Part shown: piece by piece, positions 53,705 to 62,945 of the stretch
Layout of the letters: every line of letters starts with the position of its first letter
Numbering within the stretch: position 1 is the first letter of the stretch
DNA from: Oscillospiraceae bacterium
Lineage (GTDB): Bacteria > Bacillota > Clostridia > Oscillospirales > Ruminococcaceae
Length of the DNA: 64,000 bases
Assembly (NCBI GenBank): GCA_017545185.1
Contig: JAFWQJ010000033.1
Location: 62,001-126,000 of the forward strand
Direction: 5' to 3'
Program-made: the position numbers and the translations under genes
The notes under the pieces: model-generated
The model's input: the letters and a program-made list of their open reading frames with translations, nothing else
What the model was told of the DNA's origin: nothing
The model's database searches: none

Positions 53705-54754
53705 TTATGTAGGATCGGATTCCCGCGGATAGCGCTTTGCGAGATTATGAACGATCTCCGCAAGACTGCTGCGCAGCGATTCCGGTGACAGCACGGTCAC
53801 ATACTGCCCGTACTGGAGCGCCCAGTGCTGCATTGCAGTCGGATGTACCTGAACGGTGACCTGCAGCAGACTGGGCTGTTCCGCCCGGCTGATTTCCGCG
53901 CAGCTGCCGAACCAGTCGAGAATATCACCGAGAATCTTCGTATCTGCGAGAAATTCACAGGTAACCGTTTCCCCGCTGTACATATACAGCTGCTCGGCGA
54001 GATTTTCCGGCAGCGTATGCTGGCCGCTGAGCTGCTCAACCGGCAGGCGCTCGAACTGCTCGATGATCCGGATATCCGTGATCCGGTCGATGCGGTAATG
54101 CGAGATCGTCCGGTGCGGCTCCTTGCAGCAGATCAGATAGTATCTGCCGTGCGAGACTGCGATCTCATAGGGGCTGACGAGATATTCCCGCGCATCACCG
54201 GTGCTTCGCAGCCGCGGCGTCTGGACGGGTTTGTCGGTTTCGTCCAGCTGATAGGAGCAGTACTGAAAGCTGACCATTCGGTTCCGGCGGATCGCCTCGC
54301 ACAAAATATCCACAGAGTATAATAATTGCTTGGCCGGCGGCGTATGCAGAAAGACCATTTGTTGTTCCGACTGTGCCTGACGGCTCATCGGGGACGAATG
54401 GAGCATCAGCTTCTGGATCAGTGCACTGCGCTGCGTATCCGGAACCGCCGGCATCGCGGCCAGCAGATCGGTCATCAGGCGCAGCTCGCTTGCTTCAAAC
54501 TGCGGCTCGAGATACCAGTCAGTCTGCAGGATCTCGGTCGAGCCGTCCGGCAGCGTGCGCGTTTTTTTCGCGGAGCAGAGCGGATAACCTGCCGCCGTGA
54601 GCTCATCAAGATAGGTTTTCAGCGTGCGGCGGTTCATTTTGATGCCGTACCGCGCGAGCATCCGTTCAGCGATCGTCTGCTGTGACATTCTGTGCGCTTC
54701 GTCAGTTTCCTCCTGCAGAAGCGTCAGAAGCTGGAAAATCAGTTGTCCTTTCAC
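53705..54754 (-). CDS. WYL-domain transcriptional regulator
   Basis: 349 residues: N-terminal winged helix-turn-helix (about 1-60, SQQTIAERMLARYGIKMNRR), a WYL domain (about 145-230, RMVSFQYCSYQ; YLVSPYEIAVSHGRYYLICC), and a WCX-like C-terminal region. WYL domains sense nucleotide or small-molecule ligands. Its start overlaps the LCP stop by 4 nt, so it is the second gene of a coupled pair. Confidence 0.85.
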   Translation of the reverse strand: MKGQLIFQLLTLLQEETDEAHRMSQQTIAERMLARYGIKMNRRTLKTYLDELTAAGYPLCSAKKTRTLPDGSTEILQTDWYLEPQFEASELRLMTDLLAAMPAVPDTQRSALIQKLMLHSSPMSRQAQSEQQMVFLHTPPAKQLLYSVDILCEAIRRNRMVSFQYCSYQLDETDKPVQTPRLRSTGDAREYLVSPYEIAVSHGRYYLICCKEPHRTISHYRIDRITDIRIIEQFERLPVEQLSGQHTLPENLAEQLYMYSGETVTCEFLADTKILGDILDWFGSCAEISRAEQPSLLQVTVQVHPTAMQHWALQYGQYVTVLSPESLRSSLAEIVHNLAKRYPRESDPT

Positions 54755-56130
54755 GGCTGCACCTCACTTTCGGGTTCCTCCGGCAGAATCGGCTGTGTCA
54801 CAGTATCGACAAAAAGCTGGTGATTGCGGTCAAAATCGACTGCGAGAACCATTTGTCCGTCCGGCGCGGTCTGATCCGAGAAGGTGCCGTCAGCCGGAAG
54901 CCGAAGCTTCTGCATGTCGTAGGCGATCAGCTTGACGGGCATCTCCAGCGAGAGCAGATACATGTTTACACCGCTGATATTGGTCGTGAGCTCGGGCATG
55001 GCGCTGTACAGAATGCGCGGAATCGCGGCAGGATTCGGATGTTTGATCTTGTGCAGGATCTGGTCGAGTACCGTGCGCTGCCGCTCCGTGCGTTCGTAAT
55101 CGGCGTTTCCGACGTAGCGGATCCGCGAATAGGCAAGTGCCTGCTTGCCGTTCAGGACGAATGTGCCGCCGCTCGGCAGGAAATCATCGGTCGGCTCATC
55201 GCCCATGATGCCGTTGACTTCGCTTTCGAGAATCACGTTGATCGCCTCCGCCTCACGGTCGGAAACGGTCAGCTTCAATCCGCCGAGTGCGTCAGCGATA
55301 TGGACGAATGCCTTGAAATTGACGCAGACATATTCGTCGATCGGTATCCCGAAATTGTTGACGATCGTGTCCATCAGCAGCGTCGCGCCGCCGTATGCAT
55401 AAGCAGCATTCAGCTTGTCTGTTCCGTGACCCGGGATGCTGACGTAGGAATCCCGCAGGAGCGAGGTCATTGTGACGGATTTGTTGTGCCCGCTGAAGCT
55501 GAGTACGATCATTGTATCTGCACGGCCGCGCTCCTGATCTCTGCTGTCTGTGCCGATAATCAGGATGTTCCGGATCGCTGCGTCCTCCTCAGCCAGCCCT
55601 GCAGTCAGAGAACGGGTGCCCGTCTCCTGATAGCTGATCCTTCGGATCGCGAGGACTGCGGCTGCTGAATAGAGTCCGAACAGGATCGCAGCGGATGTCA
55701 GAATGCCGGTCACCGTGCGGAAAACGCAGCCGTGACGGTGCTTTTTGTGCTTTTTCTTCTTTTTCGGCGGCTTTCGTACCGGCTCCTCATATTCCGGCAG
55801 ACGCCGGCTGTTATCATAGCGCCGTCTCGGCTGGGACTGATCCTCGTTGGGCAGCCGTTCCTGATAGGACGCACGGCGGATCGGTGCACGGATCGGGTCA
55901 GGCGCCGGCGGACTTTGCCTTTTTTGCGGTACGGGCCGCCGTTCCTGCTGCGGTACCGGACGCTGTGCCGCCGGACGCCGCTGCACAGGATGATATTGCG
56001 GCGCCTTTCCTGCGATTCTGTATTCCTTTGTATCATGCAGCCTTGCGGCATCCGGCCGTGAACCTGTTTCGGGTTCCGGCCTGATCGCAGGCATGATTTT
56101 TGTATGGGAAAGACTGTTGCGCTTGTTCAT
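54751..56130 (-). CDS. LytR-CpsA-Psr (LCP) family cell-wall enzyme
   Basis: 459 residues. A long basic, Pro/Arg-rich cytosolic part (1-135), one membrane segment (136-162), and the outer LCP domain with IIGTDSRDQERGRADTMIV (191-209), LLRDSYVSIPGHG and KLNAAYAYGG. LCP enzymes transfer wall teichoic acid or capsule polymers from a lipid carrier to peptidoglycan. The basic cytosolic extension is unusually long. It lies next to parS-like sites, in the place where parA/parB would be expected in many Firmicutes. Confidence 0.88.
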   Translation of the reverse strand: MNKRNSLSHTKIMPAIRPEPETGSRPDAARLHDTKEYRIAGKAPQYHPVQRRPAAQRPVPQQERRPVPQKRQSPPAPDPIRAPIRRASYQERLPNEDQSQPRRRYDNSRRLPEYEEPVRKPPKKKKKHKKHRHGCVFRTVTGILTSAAILFGLYSAAAVLAIRRISYQETGTRSLTAGLAEEDAAIRNILIIGTDSRDQERGRADTMIVLSFSGHNKSVTMTSLLRDSYVSIPGHGTDKLNAAYAYGGATLLMDTIVNNFGIPIDEYVCVNFKAFVHIADALGGLKLTVSDREAEAINVILESEVNGIMGDEPTDDFLPSGGTFVLNGKQALAYSRIRYVGNADYERTERQRTVLDQILHKIKHPNPAAIPRILYSAMPELTTNISGVNMYLLSLEMPVKLIAYDMQKLRLPADGTFSDQTAPDGQMVLAVDFDRNHQLFVDTVTQPILPEEPESEVQP

Positions 56131-56162
56131 GTCCGTCTTCCTTTCTCTGTTTCTGTTCTTCT

Positions 56163-56192
56163 ATTATACTCCTTTTTGCGGCGTTCTGTCAA
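56163..56192 (-). promoter_or_regulatory. LCP-WYL operon promoter
   Basis: Minus strand TTGACA (56192-56187), 18-nt spacer, TATAAT (56168-56163). Confidence 0.7.
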
Positions 56193-56259
56193 CCTGATTT
56201 TGCAACTGTAGACAGATTGTTACCGCATCTTCAGAATCTCGAAAGAAAAATATCATAAA

Positions 56260-56275
56260 TGTTCCACGTGGAACA
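56260..56275. other. parS-like centromere site 1
   Basis: Perfect 16-bp palindrome TGTTCCACGTGGAACA, the core of ParB-binding sites. It lies between the LCP and rsmG genes, with site 2 starting 26 bp on. Confidence 0.75.
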
Positions 56276-56285
56276 ATCGAGGCAA

Positions 56286-56301
56286 TGTTCCACGTGGAAC
56301 A
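56286..56301. other. parS-like centromere site 2
   Basis: Same palindrome as site 1 with no mismatch. Confidence 0.75.
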
Positions 56302-56344
56302 TTTACAGCCGGATTGCATTCTGCTGCATTCCGGCTGTGTCATT

Positions 56345-57055
56345 TTATAGAGGACTTCGCTTGATTTTTGCGAATCTGCGCGGATATTGCTCGGGCGTTT
56401 TCGCATTTTTATGCACGCGGATCAGATACTTTTGTTCCCCGCACAGCATGTATCCGAGCGGTTCATCACAGCTGCAGCCGAGCGCAGCCGCAGCGGAGCC
56501 GAATCGTTCCGTTTCCGGATCATATTGCTTTCCCTTCATTGCTAGCAAATATCCGTCCAGCTTCAAAAACGGAACGGAAAGCTCTGTGAGCATGGAGCCG
56601 TTTGCCATTGCGCGGGATACAGCCGCATCAAATTGTCCGCGGTACTGCGGGTTATATGCAAGCTCCTCTGCTCTGCCGCTGACGGCAGATGCATGAAGCT
56701 GCAGACGATCAACAGCCCTCTGGCAAAATGCAATTTTATTGTGCTCGCTGTCCAGCATTGTGACTGTCAGCGCCGGGCGCATGATTGCCAGTGGGATCGC
56801 AGGGATCCCGCCGCCGGTTCCGATATCCAGCACGGCGCCTTCCGCCGGCAGAAAACGCATCAGATATGCCGCGTCAAGAAAATGCCGGATCCAAATTTCT
56901 GACGATCCGCGGACAGCCGTGATATTCTGCCTTTGTGACTCGTCAATCAGCATTTCCTCGTAGATTCGCAGTTTTTCATGTTGCGCGTTTGTCAGAGTGA
57001 TCTGATATTCCGCGAATAGATCACGGCAGGAACTGTATTGCGTCGGGTCAATCAT
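56345..57055 (-). CDS. rsmG: 16S rRNA (guanine527-N7)-methyltransferase
   Basis: 236 residues. SAM-dependent RsmG, with the motif VLDIGTGGGIPAIPLAI (about 70-86) and later VSRAMA. It methylates G527 of 16S rRNA. The start ATG 57055 lies inside the end of mnmG (8-nt overlap). A hairpin follows the stop, and the parS-like pair lies beyond it. Confidence 0.93.
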   Translation of the reverse strand: MIDPTQYSSCRDLFAEYQITLTNAQHEKLRIYEEMLIDESQRQNITAVRGSSEIWIRHFLDAAYLMRFLPAEGAVLDIGTGGGIPAIPLAIMRPALTVTMLDSEHNKIAFCQRAVDRLQLHASAVSGRAEELAYNPQYRGQFDAAVSRAMANGSMLTELSVPFLKLDGYLLAMKGKQYDPETERFGSAAAALGCSCDEPLGYMLCGEQKYLIRVHKNAKTPEQYPRRFAKIKRSPL

Positions 57056-58922
57056 GGCAGCCACCTGCTTTCAGATATGTCATCAGGATCGAAATGTCCG
57101 CGGGCGAAATACCGGAGATTCTTGCGGCATGTGCAAGGTTTTCCGGTCTGAGTTTTCCGAGCTTTTCGACAGCTTCCGAAGAAAGACCGTGAACAGCAGG
57201 ATAGTTCAACTCTTTCGGTAGGCGGATATGCTCAAGATGCTCTAAATGCGCGTTCTGCTGATCCTGACGGGCGATATATTGTTCGTACTTGATCCTGCAG
57301 CTGACCTCTGCCGGCTCCTCACCGCGCAAATCGAGGTCAAGAGACAAAATGCGCGTAATATCAGACAATTGAACCTGCGGACGGCGCAGAAGCGCATCCA
57401 GTTTGATTGCTTGTTTCAGCGGGGATGTACCGATTTCCTCAAGAAAACCGGCTATTGAATCCGGATGAACCGTTGTGTTTTTGATCTGTTCGATTGCCCG
57501 GTTTATGCGCTCTGATTTTGCAATATATTGCGACCAACGATCATCACTGATAAGACGGTACTTTCTGCCGATCACGGTCAGCCGTGCGTCTGCATTTGAG
57601 TGACGGAGCGACAGACGGTATTCACTGCGGGCGGTCATCATGCGGTAGGGATCCTGCGTACCCTTGGTAACAAGGTCGTCGATCAGTGTACCGATATAGG
57701 AGCTTTTGCGGGATAATGATAATTCTTCCTCGCCTGAAACATAAGCAGATGCGTTGATTCCGGCAATCAGCCCCTGCGCTGCCGCTTCTTCATAGCCGGA
57801 TGTCCCGTTGAATTGTCCGGCTGCATAGAGTCCGTGAAATCCGCGGATTGCCAGCGTGTGAAACAGACAGTTCGGGTTGATGCAGTCGTATTCGATTGCG
57901 TAGGCGGGGCGCATGATCTCGATTTGCTCGAAACCGGCGACGCTGCGCATCATTTTGAGCTGGACAAACTCTGGCAGCGATGTGCTGAACCCCTGCAGAT
58001 ACATTTCCTCCGTGTTCAGGCCGGTCGGCTCTACAAAAATCTGGTGCCGTTCTCTCTCTGAAAACCGTGTGACTTTGTCCTCTATGGACGGGCAGTACCG
58101 CGGGCCGATCCCGTGGATCACTCCGCTGTAAAGCGGCGATTCTCCGAGGTTTTCGCGGATGATCCGGTGTGTCGTCGGGTTGGTGTTTGCAATATAGCAG
58201 ACAGCATCGTTCCGGACTGAGCCGCGCTCAGCGAGAAACGAGAACGGCTGCGGATCAGGGTCGCCGTACTGCGCCTGCAGCTTGCTGAAATCAATGCTCC
58301 TGCGGTGTACGCGGCAGGGTGTTCCTGTCTTAAAACGCCGCAGTTCGATACCGTGTTTTATTAGCTTTTCTGGTAAGTAACGGGCAGGCAGACAGGCGTC
58401 CGGGCCGCTTGGCTCACCGATCTTACCGATATAGACCATACCGTTCAGGAATGTTCCGGAACAAATGACGGCGGCTTTGCAGATAAAATCGCCGCCGTGT
58501 CTGGTTTGGATTCCTGTCACACAGTTGTTATTATCTATTATAATGTCTGTAACTTCATTTTGTATGATAAAGAGATTCGGCGTATCTTCGCACTTTTTCT
58601 TCATATAAAGATGATATGCGCTGCGATCCTCCTGCGCACGCGGGCTGTGTACAGATACGCCCTTGCTGAGATTCAGCATCCGCATCTGGATACAGCATGC
58701 GTCCCCTGCTTCTCCCATGACGCCGCCGAGTGCGTCAATTTCACGGACAAGATGCCCCTTTGCACTTCCGCCGATTGACGGATTGCACGGCATGTTTCCG
58801 ATCTGATCCAGCGATATCGTGAAAAGCGCAGTTCTGCATCCGCGTCGTGCGGATGCAATGGCCGCCTCAATTCCTGCATGTCCCGCACCGATGACCGCAA
58901 CATCAAATTCAGCTAGTGGCAT
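57048..58922 (-). CDS. mnmG: tRNA uridine-34 modification enzyme MnmG (GidA)
   Basis: 624 residues with FAD-binding GAGHAG at 12-17, the family block PSIGGSAKGHLVREIDALGG, and a C-terminal helical domain (ISPADISILMTYL). With MnmE it adds the carboxymethylaminomethyl group to wobble uridine. Normal length. A parS-like pair lies between mnmE and mnmG. Confidence 0.95.
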   Translation of the reverse strand: MPLAEFDVAVIGAGHAGIEAAIASARRGCRTALFTISLDQIGNMPCNPSIGGSAKGHLVREIDALGGVMGEAGDACCIQMRMLNLSKGVSVHSPRAQEDRSAYHLYMKKKCEDTPNLFIIQNEVTDIIIDNNNCVTGIQTRHGGDFICKAAVICSGTFLNGMVYIGKIGEPSGPDACLPARYLPEKLIKHGIELRRFKTGTPCRVHRRSIDFSKLQAQYGDPDPQPFSFLAERGSVRNDAVCYIANTNPTTHRIIRENLGESPLYSGVIHGIGPRYCPSIEDKVTRFSERERHQIFVEPTGLNTEEMYLQGFSTSLPEFVQLKMMRSVAGFEQIEIMRPAYAIEYDCINPNCLFHTLAIRGFHGLYAAGQFNGTSGYEEAAAQGLIAGINASAYVSGEEELSLSRKSSYIGTLIDDLVTKGTQDPYRMMTARSEYRLSLRHSNADARLTVIGRKYRLISDDRWSQYIAKSERINRAIEQIKNTTVHPDSIAGFLEEIGTSPLKQAIKLDALLRRPQVQLSDITRILSLDLDLRGEEPAEVSCRIKYEQYIARQDQQNAHLEHLEHIRLPKELNYPAVHGLSSEAVEKLGKLRPENLAHAARISGISPADISILMTYLKAGGCHD

Positions 58923-58936
58923 ATTTCGCTCCTTTT

Positions 58937-58952
58937 TGTTCCACGTGGAACA
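58937..58952. other. parS-like centromere site 3
   Basis: TGTTCCACGTGGAACA, perfect palindrome, 14 bp upstream of mnmG. Confidence 0.75.
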
Positions 58953-58969
58953 ATCGTATGATTCATCAA

Positions 58970-58985
58970 TGTTCCACGTGGAACA
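58970..58985. other. parS-like centromere site 4
   Basis: Same palindrome; it directly abuts the mnmE stop codon at 58986. Sites 3 and 4 start 33 bp apart. Confidence 0.75.
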
Positions 58986-60332
58986 TTATTTTCCGACACA
59001 GAATTTTGAGAAAACACCGTCAATGACGTCATCGGTGACGTCCGTACCTTCGATTTCCCGCAAATACGACGCTGCCATTTCCAGATCGGCATACATCATA
59101 TCCAGCTCATTGCCGCTTTCAGCAACTTCTATCCCGGCACGGACTGCTTCCGCAGCATGCCGGATCAGCAGATTCTGCCGCTCGTTCAGCGGGATCGCGC
59201 CCGGTGACCCCGCCGTTTGCTCAAAGATCTGCCGGAGAACATCACGCAGCTGATCCGTTGATTTTTCGTAGATCGCCGCGATCTGCACAGTCGGAATCTG
59301 TAGTTCCGGCGGCGCTGCATCGGAGAGGTCTGTCTTATTCCAGATCAGAATAACGTGGTGCCGGCTGCATTTTTCAATCAGCGCGGTATCCTCATCGGTC
59401 ATACCTGTGTTTGCATCCGCGACATAAAGCACCAGATCTGCTGTATCGAGTGCCTGATATGCCTGCGAAATGCCGATGGATTCAATGGTATTTTCCGTCT
59501 CGCGAAGGCCGGCCGTATCCGATAAAAGCAGCGTAAATTCGCCGATTTTCACCTGTTCCGTTATGACATCGCGCGTCGTGCCTGCAATGTCGGTGACAAT
59601 ACTCCGGTTCGTTCCGCAGAGCCAGTTCATCACTGAGGATTTTCCCGCATTCGGCTTACCGAGCAGCACCGTTCGGATGCCGCTGCGGAGCACAAGTCCG
59701 TCCTGATAACGGGCGGACATATCGTACAGCTTTCGGTGGATTGCAGTCAGCTTTGCGGTCAGCGTCGTGCGCTCGAGTTCCGGCGGGCATTCCTCCGCAT
59801 CGTCCAGCCAGTAGGCGAGTGCGGACATCAGATCGACCAGCTCGCTGCTGATCTCGTGCATCTCGCGTCCGAGCTTTCCCTCTTTCGCATACTGCGCGAT
59901 CCGCAGCGCTGAGGCGCCGTCTGCCTGAATGATATCCATGACGGCTTCTGCCTGCGAGAGCGTCAGCTTGCCGTTCAGGAATGCGCGTTTCGTAAATTCG
60001 CCTGGTCCCGCCGGTTCTGCACCGTGCAGATACACGGTCATCAGGATTCTTTTTGTTAAATATATTCCTCCGTGACAGGTGATCTCGACCGTATCCTCTC
60101 CGGTATAGCTGTGCGGTGCACGAAATACCGTCAGCACCACATCGTCAAGTGTTTCCTGCCCGTCGGAAACAGTCCCGTAGGCACAGGTATAACCGCGCAT
60201 CTCCGTGACCTTGATATGATTTGCCGCTGTGAATATATCATCTGCGATCCGGATCGAATCCCCGCCGGATATCCGGATCATTGCGATGCCGCCGGCAGCA
60301 TCCGGCGTCGAAATGGCAGCAATTGTATTCAT
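58986..60332 (-). CDS. mnmE: tRNA modification GTPase MnmE (TrmE)
   Basis: 448 residues. N-terminal folate-binding domain (MNTIAAISTPDAAGGIAMIR), a central G domain (GKPNAGKSS, about 215-223; DIAGTTRD switch; NKTD), and the C-terminal CVGK. It works with MnmG in modifying wobble uridines. Start at 60332 behind GAGG. A terminator-like hairpin separates it from jag. Confidence 0.95.
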   Translation of the reverse strand: MNTIAAISTPDAAGGIAMIRISGGDSIRIADDIFTAANHIKVTEMRGYTCAYGTVSDGQETLDDVVLTVFRAPHSYTGEDTVEITCHGGIYLTKRILMTVYLHGAEPAGPGEFTKRAFLNGKLTLSQAEAVMDIIQADGASALRIAQYAKEGKLGREMHEISSELVDLMSALAYWLDDAEECPPELERTTLTAKLTAIHRKLYDMSARYQDGLVLRSGIRTVLLGKPNAGKSSVMNWLCGTNRSIVTDIAGTTRDVITEQVKIGEFTLLLSDTAGLRETENTIESIGISQAYQALDTADLVLYVADANTGMTDEDTALIEKCSRHHVILIWNKTDLSDAAPPELQIPTVQIAAIYEKSTDQLRDVLRQIFEQTAGSPGAIPLNERQNLLIRHAAEAVRAGIEVAESGNELDMMYADLEMAASYLREIEGTDVTDDVIDGVFSKFCVGK

Positions 60333-60341
60333 ATTTACCTC

Positions 60342-60370
60342 AAAAAGAAAGGGCGGCAAAAGCGCCGCCC
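60342..60370 (-). terminator. Terminator after jag
   Basis: GGGCGGC / GCCGCCC stem (60351-60357, 60364-60370), followed on the minus strand by TTTCTTTTT. It lies just before the mnmE ribosome site. Confidence 0.8.
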
Positions 60371-60377
60371 GATCGTA

Positions 60378-61391
60378 TCAGATATCAATTTTACCGTAGA
60401 CACCGGCATTCAGGGAATCCTCCGGCTTCGGTCTCTTGTAGTCCTTCTCGAAGCTCGTGGAAAGGTCGAGCTTGCGCGGACCCTCACCGCTCGGTCTGCG
60501 GTCGCGGCGGTCACGGCGGTCGTGGTTCCGCTGCTTGCCGCCTCTGCCGCGGTCATTCCGGTCGAAGCGGCCGTTTCCGCTGCGGAAGCCGCGCGCGTTC
60601 TTGTCATCCTTCTTGTAATCCGGTGCCGAATCGTTCGTGATGATGACCTTGCGGTTCGGCTCCTCGCCGGACGAATGCGAGGACACGCCCTCGATTTCGG
60701 TCACGGTCGAATGGATGATGCGGCGCTCGTAAGGATTCATCGGCTCCAGCGCGACGCTTCTGCCGGTGCGGAGTACGCTTTTGCTGATGCGCTGTGCGAG
60801 GTCCTGCAGTGCCTTTCTGCGCTTTTCGCGATAGCCGCAGGTGTCAATCGTCAGGCGGACATAGTCCTTGTCGCCGCGGTTGGCGACCATCGAGGTCAGA
60901 TACTGCAGCGCGTCGAGCGTATCGCCGCGGCGGCCGATCAGCGACCCTGCGCCGTTGCCCTCCAGCGTAAAGGAGATGCCGTTTTCCAGTCTGCCGGCGG
61001 CCTTGACCTCCGGTGCCAGCTGTGCGAGCACCTGCTCCAGATACGCAGCGCCGATCTGCATTTTTTCGAGCTGGATCTCCGGCGAGATCTCCTGCTCCTC
61101 TGCTTCCTCAGCTTCTTCTGCCTCTGCGTCCGAAGCGGTCAGCTCCGGCGCGTCCTCCGGCTCTGCCTCTATTTCAGCAGCAGGCGCCTCTGCCGGTGCC
61201 TCCTCCGCGGCAGCAGCTTCATAGCTTGCCTCAACGCGGAATTCTTCCTTTTTGCCGAACAGTCCGCTCAGAAGCGAGCGTTTCGGCTCTTCGATCACCT
61301 TGAAGTCAATTGCAGATGCGGGTACGCCGAATGCGTCCGCAGCCATCTGCTTCGCCTCCTCTAAGCTTGAGGCGGTGAAGATCTCGGTCAT
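60378..61391 (-). CDS. jag: RNA-binding protein Jag/KhpB
   Basis: 337 residues: Jag_N domain (1-50), an acidic Glu/Ala-rich linker (55-105), a KH domain with GRRG at 153-156, an R3H motif (Arg223...His227), and an Arg/Gly/Asp-rich tail (262-300) beyond the normal fold. KhpB-type proteins bind RNA and influence cell elongation. The RG-rich tail makes it longer than the 200-260 residues common in the family. Confidence 0.9.
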   Translation of the reverse strand: MTEIFTASSLEEAKQMAADAFGVPASAIDFKVIEEPKRSLLSGLFGKKEEFRVEASYEAAAAEEAPAEAPAAEIEAEPEDAPELTASDAEAEEAEEAEEQEISPEIQLEKMQIGAAYLEQVLAQLAPEVKAAGRLENGISFTLEGNGAGSLIGRRGDTLDALQYLTSMVANRGDKDYVRLTIDTCGYREKRRKALQDLAQRISKSVLRTGRSVALEPMNPYERRIIHSTVTEIEGVSSHSSGEEPNRKVIITNDSAPDYKKDDKNARGFRSGNGRFDRNDRGRGGKQRNHDRRDRRDRRPSGEGPRKLDLSTSFEKDYKRPKPEDSLNAGVYGKIDI

Positions 61392-61430
61392 GTCGTCATA
61401 TCCCCTTTCGTGAGAAGGTTCGGGAGGAAA

Positions 61431-62573
61431 TCAGTTCTCGTCGCTGTCGCGCGGAATTTCCTCTCCGTATTTCAAAGCGGCGCGTTTCCGTGCTGCTTCA
61501 ATGAGCTTTTTTTCGTATTCGGCGCGCTCCTTGCGGCTCATGCCGTCGTCGCCGTCACTGAACTTGGTATGATTGGAAGCGGTGCCGTTCTGTTCCGCCT
61601 GCATTGCTGCGGACTGCTCCATCATGCGCTGCATCCAGCCCGGACCCTTTGCGATCTGCTTGGCCTTTTCCTTTTCGTTGATCTTTTCGAGACGTTCGCC
61701 GGAAAGGAACTTATAGAGCAGCAGCTGGACGACCAGCGTCAGCACGGCGTTGACGAGCCAGTAGAAGCTCAGGCCGGCCGGTGCCTTCATGCCAATCCAG
61801 ACCGTCATCAGCGGAGACAGATAGAGCATTGCATTTGCCGCGCCCATCTGCTTGGCTGCTTCCGGATTGACCTTTTTGTTGTGTGCCTGTGTGATGATCG
61901 TCTGAAGCAGATACACAGCCGCTGCAAGGATCGGCAGCAGGACAAGCATCAGGTTGGTGAATGTCCAGCCGTTCTCCGGGTGCAGATTCGGCACGCCGGT
62001 GAGGTCGAAGCCGAGGAATGTGTTGTCAAAGCTTTTCAGCTTGTCCACAAAGCCGGGCATCGAGTTGAAGATATCCGGATGCTCTTTTGCGTGCTGCAGC
62101 AGCAGCAGCTCGGGACGGCCGTTGACATATTTTTCCGCCTTTTCGGCTGTTTCATAGAGGTTCTGGTTCACGAGCCACTGTGTCAGCAGCTCCTTTGCGC
62201 GGGTGAGTGTTTCCTCCGGCATCCGCAGGATATAGGTCAGCGGACGCAGCACGACGAAGAACACCGGGAACAGCAGGAAGATCATCAGGAAGGAGCCGAG
62301 GCAGCCTGCACTCGGGTTGATGCCTTCTTCGGTGAAGAGCTTGTTCTGCTCCTCCTGCTGCCGCTGGGGGTTATTCGGAAAGGCCTTCTTGATCTTGTTA
62401 ATCTTCGGTGCGATCATACCCTGACGCGCCTGATTGACCTGCATCTTATAGGTGCTGGGCAGCGTCAGGAGCTTGATCAGGATCGTGAACAGGATCATGG
62501 CGATTCCGTAGTTGTGTACGACCTGATAGATGCCGTACAGGATCGAGCCCATCAGTTTGGAAATGAGACCCAA
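61431..62573 (-). CDS. yidC: Membrane protein insertase YidC/OxaI
   Basis: 380 residues of the Oxa1/YidC family, with TM1 close to the start (LYGIYQVVHNYGIAMILFTI), a charged loop (RQGMIAPKINKIKKAFPNNP), three to four later helices, and a charged C-terminal tail. It inserts membrane proteins with or without SecYEG. There is no N-terminal lipobox, unlike SpoIIIJ of Bacillus. Confidence 0.92.
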   Translation of the reverse strand: MGLISKLMGSILYGIYQVVHNYGIAMILFTILIKLLTLPSTYKMQVNQARQGMIAPKINKIKKAFPNNPQRQQEEQNKLFTEEGINPSAGCLGSFLMIFLLFPVFFVVLRPLTYILRMPEETLTRAKELLTQWLVNQNLYETAEKAEKYVNGRPELLLLQHAKEHPDIFNSMPGFVDKLKSFDNTFLGFDLTGVPNLHPENGWTFTNLMLVLLPILAAAVYLLQTIITQAHNKKVNPEAAKQMGAANAMLYLSPLMTVWIGMKAPAGLSFYWLVNAVLTLVVQLLLYKFLSGERLEKINEKEKAKQIAKGPGWMQRMMEQSAAMQAEQNGTASNHTKFSDGDDGMSRKERAEYEKKLIEAARKRAALKYGEEIPRDSDEN

Positions 62574-62594
62574 GGTGACATTCCTCCGTTGTTA

Positions 62595-62945
62595 TCATTT
62601 GTGTGCGCGGTACCCGTGCCAGCGGGTGCGCGGTGCGAGCAGCCAGAGATATTCCAGCGCATGGCGCTGCGCCGGGGAAAGCGGATCGGGCTGCATGATC
62701 TTGTGGCGTCCGAGCAGATCGAATTTCAGCGGCACGGGATCCCAGCCGCCTCTTGAAAAGGGATTGCAGCGGCAGATCCGGAGCGTGCCGAGCCATGTGC
62801 CGCGGATGATCCCGAAGCGTTCGATCGCGCCGAGCGTATACGCAGAGCAGCTCGGACGGTACCGGCAGACCGCCGGAAAATGTGGCGAGATATGCCGCCT
62901 GTAAAACACGATCGGTGCGCTGTAAATGCGCCTGAGCAGTTTCAT
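62595..62945 (-). CDS. yidD: Membrane protein insertion efficiency factor YidD
   Basis: 116 residues with the compact YidD pattern of cysteines (CRYRPSCSAYT; GTLRICRCNPFSRGGWDPV). It helps membrane insertion next to YidC. It overlaps rnpA by 4 nt. The C-terminal 40 residues extend beyond the usual 70-80-residue core. Confidence 0.92.
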   Translation of the reverse strand: MKLLRRIYSAPIVFYRRHISPHFPAVCRYRPSCSAYTLGAIERFGIIRGTWLGTLRICRCNPFSRGGWDPVPLKFDLLGRHKIMQPDPLSPAQRHALEYLWLLAPRTRWHGYRAHK

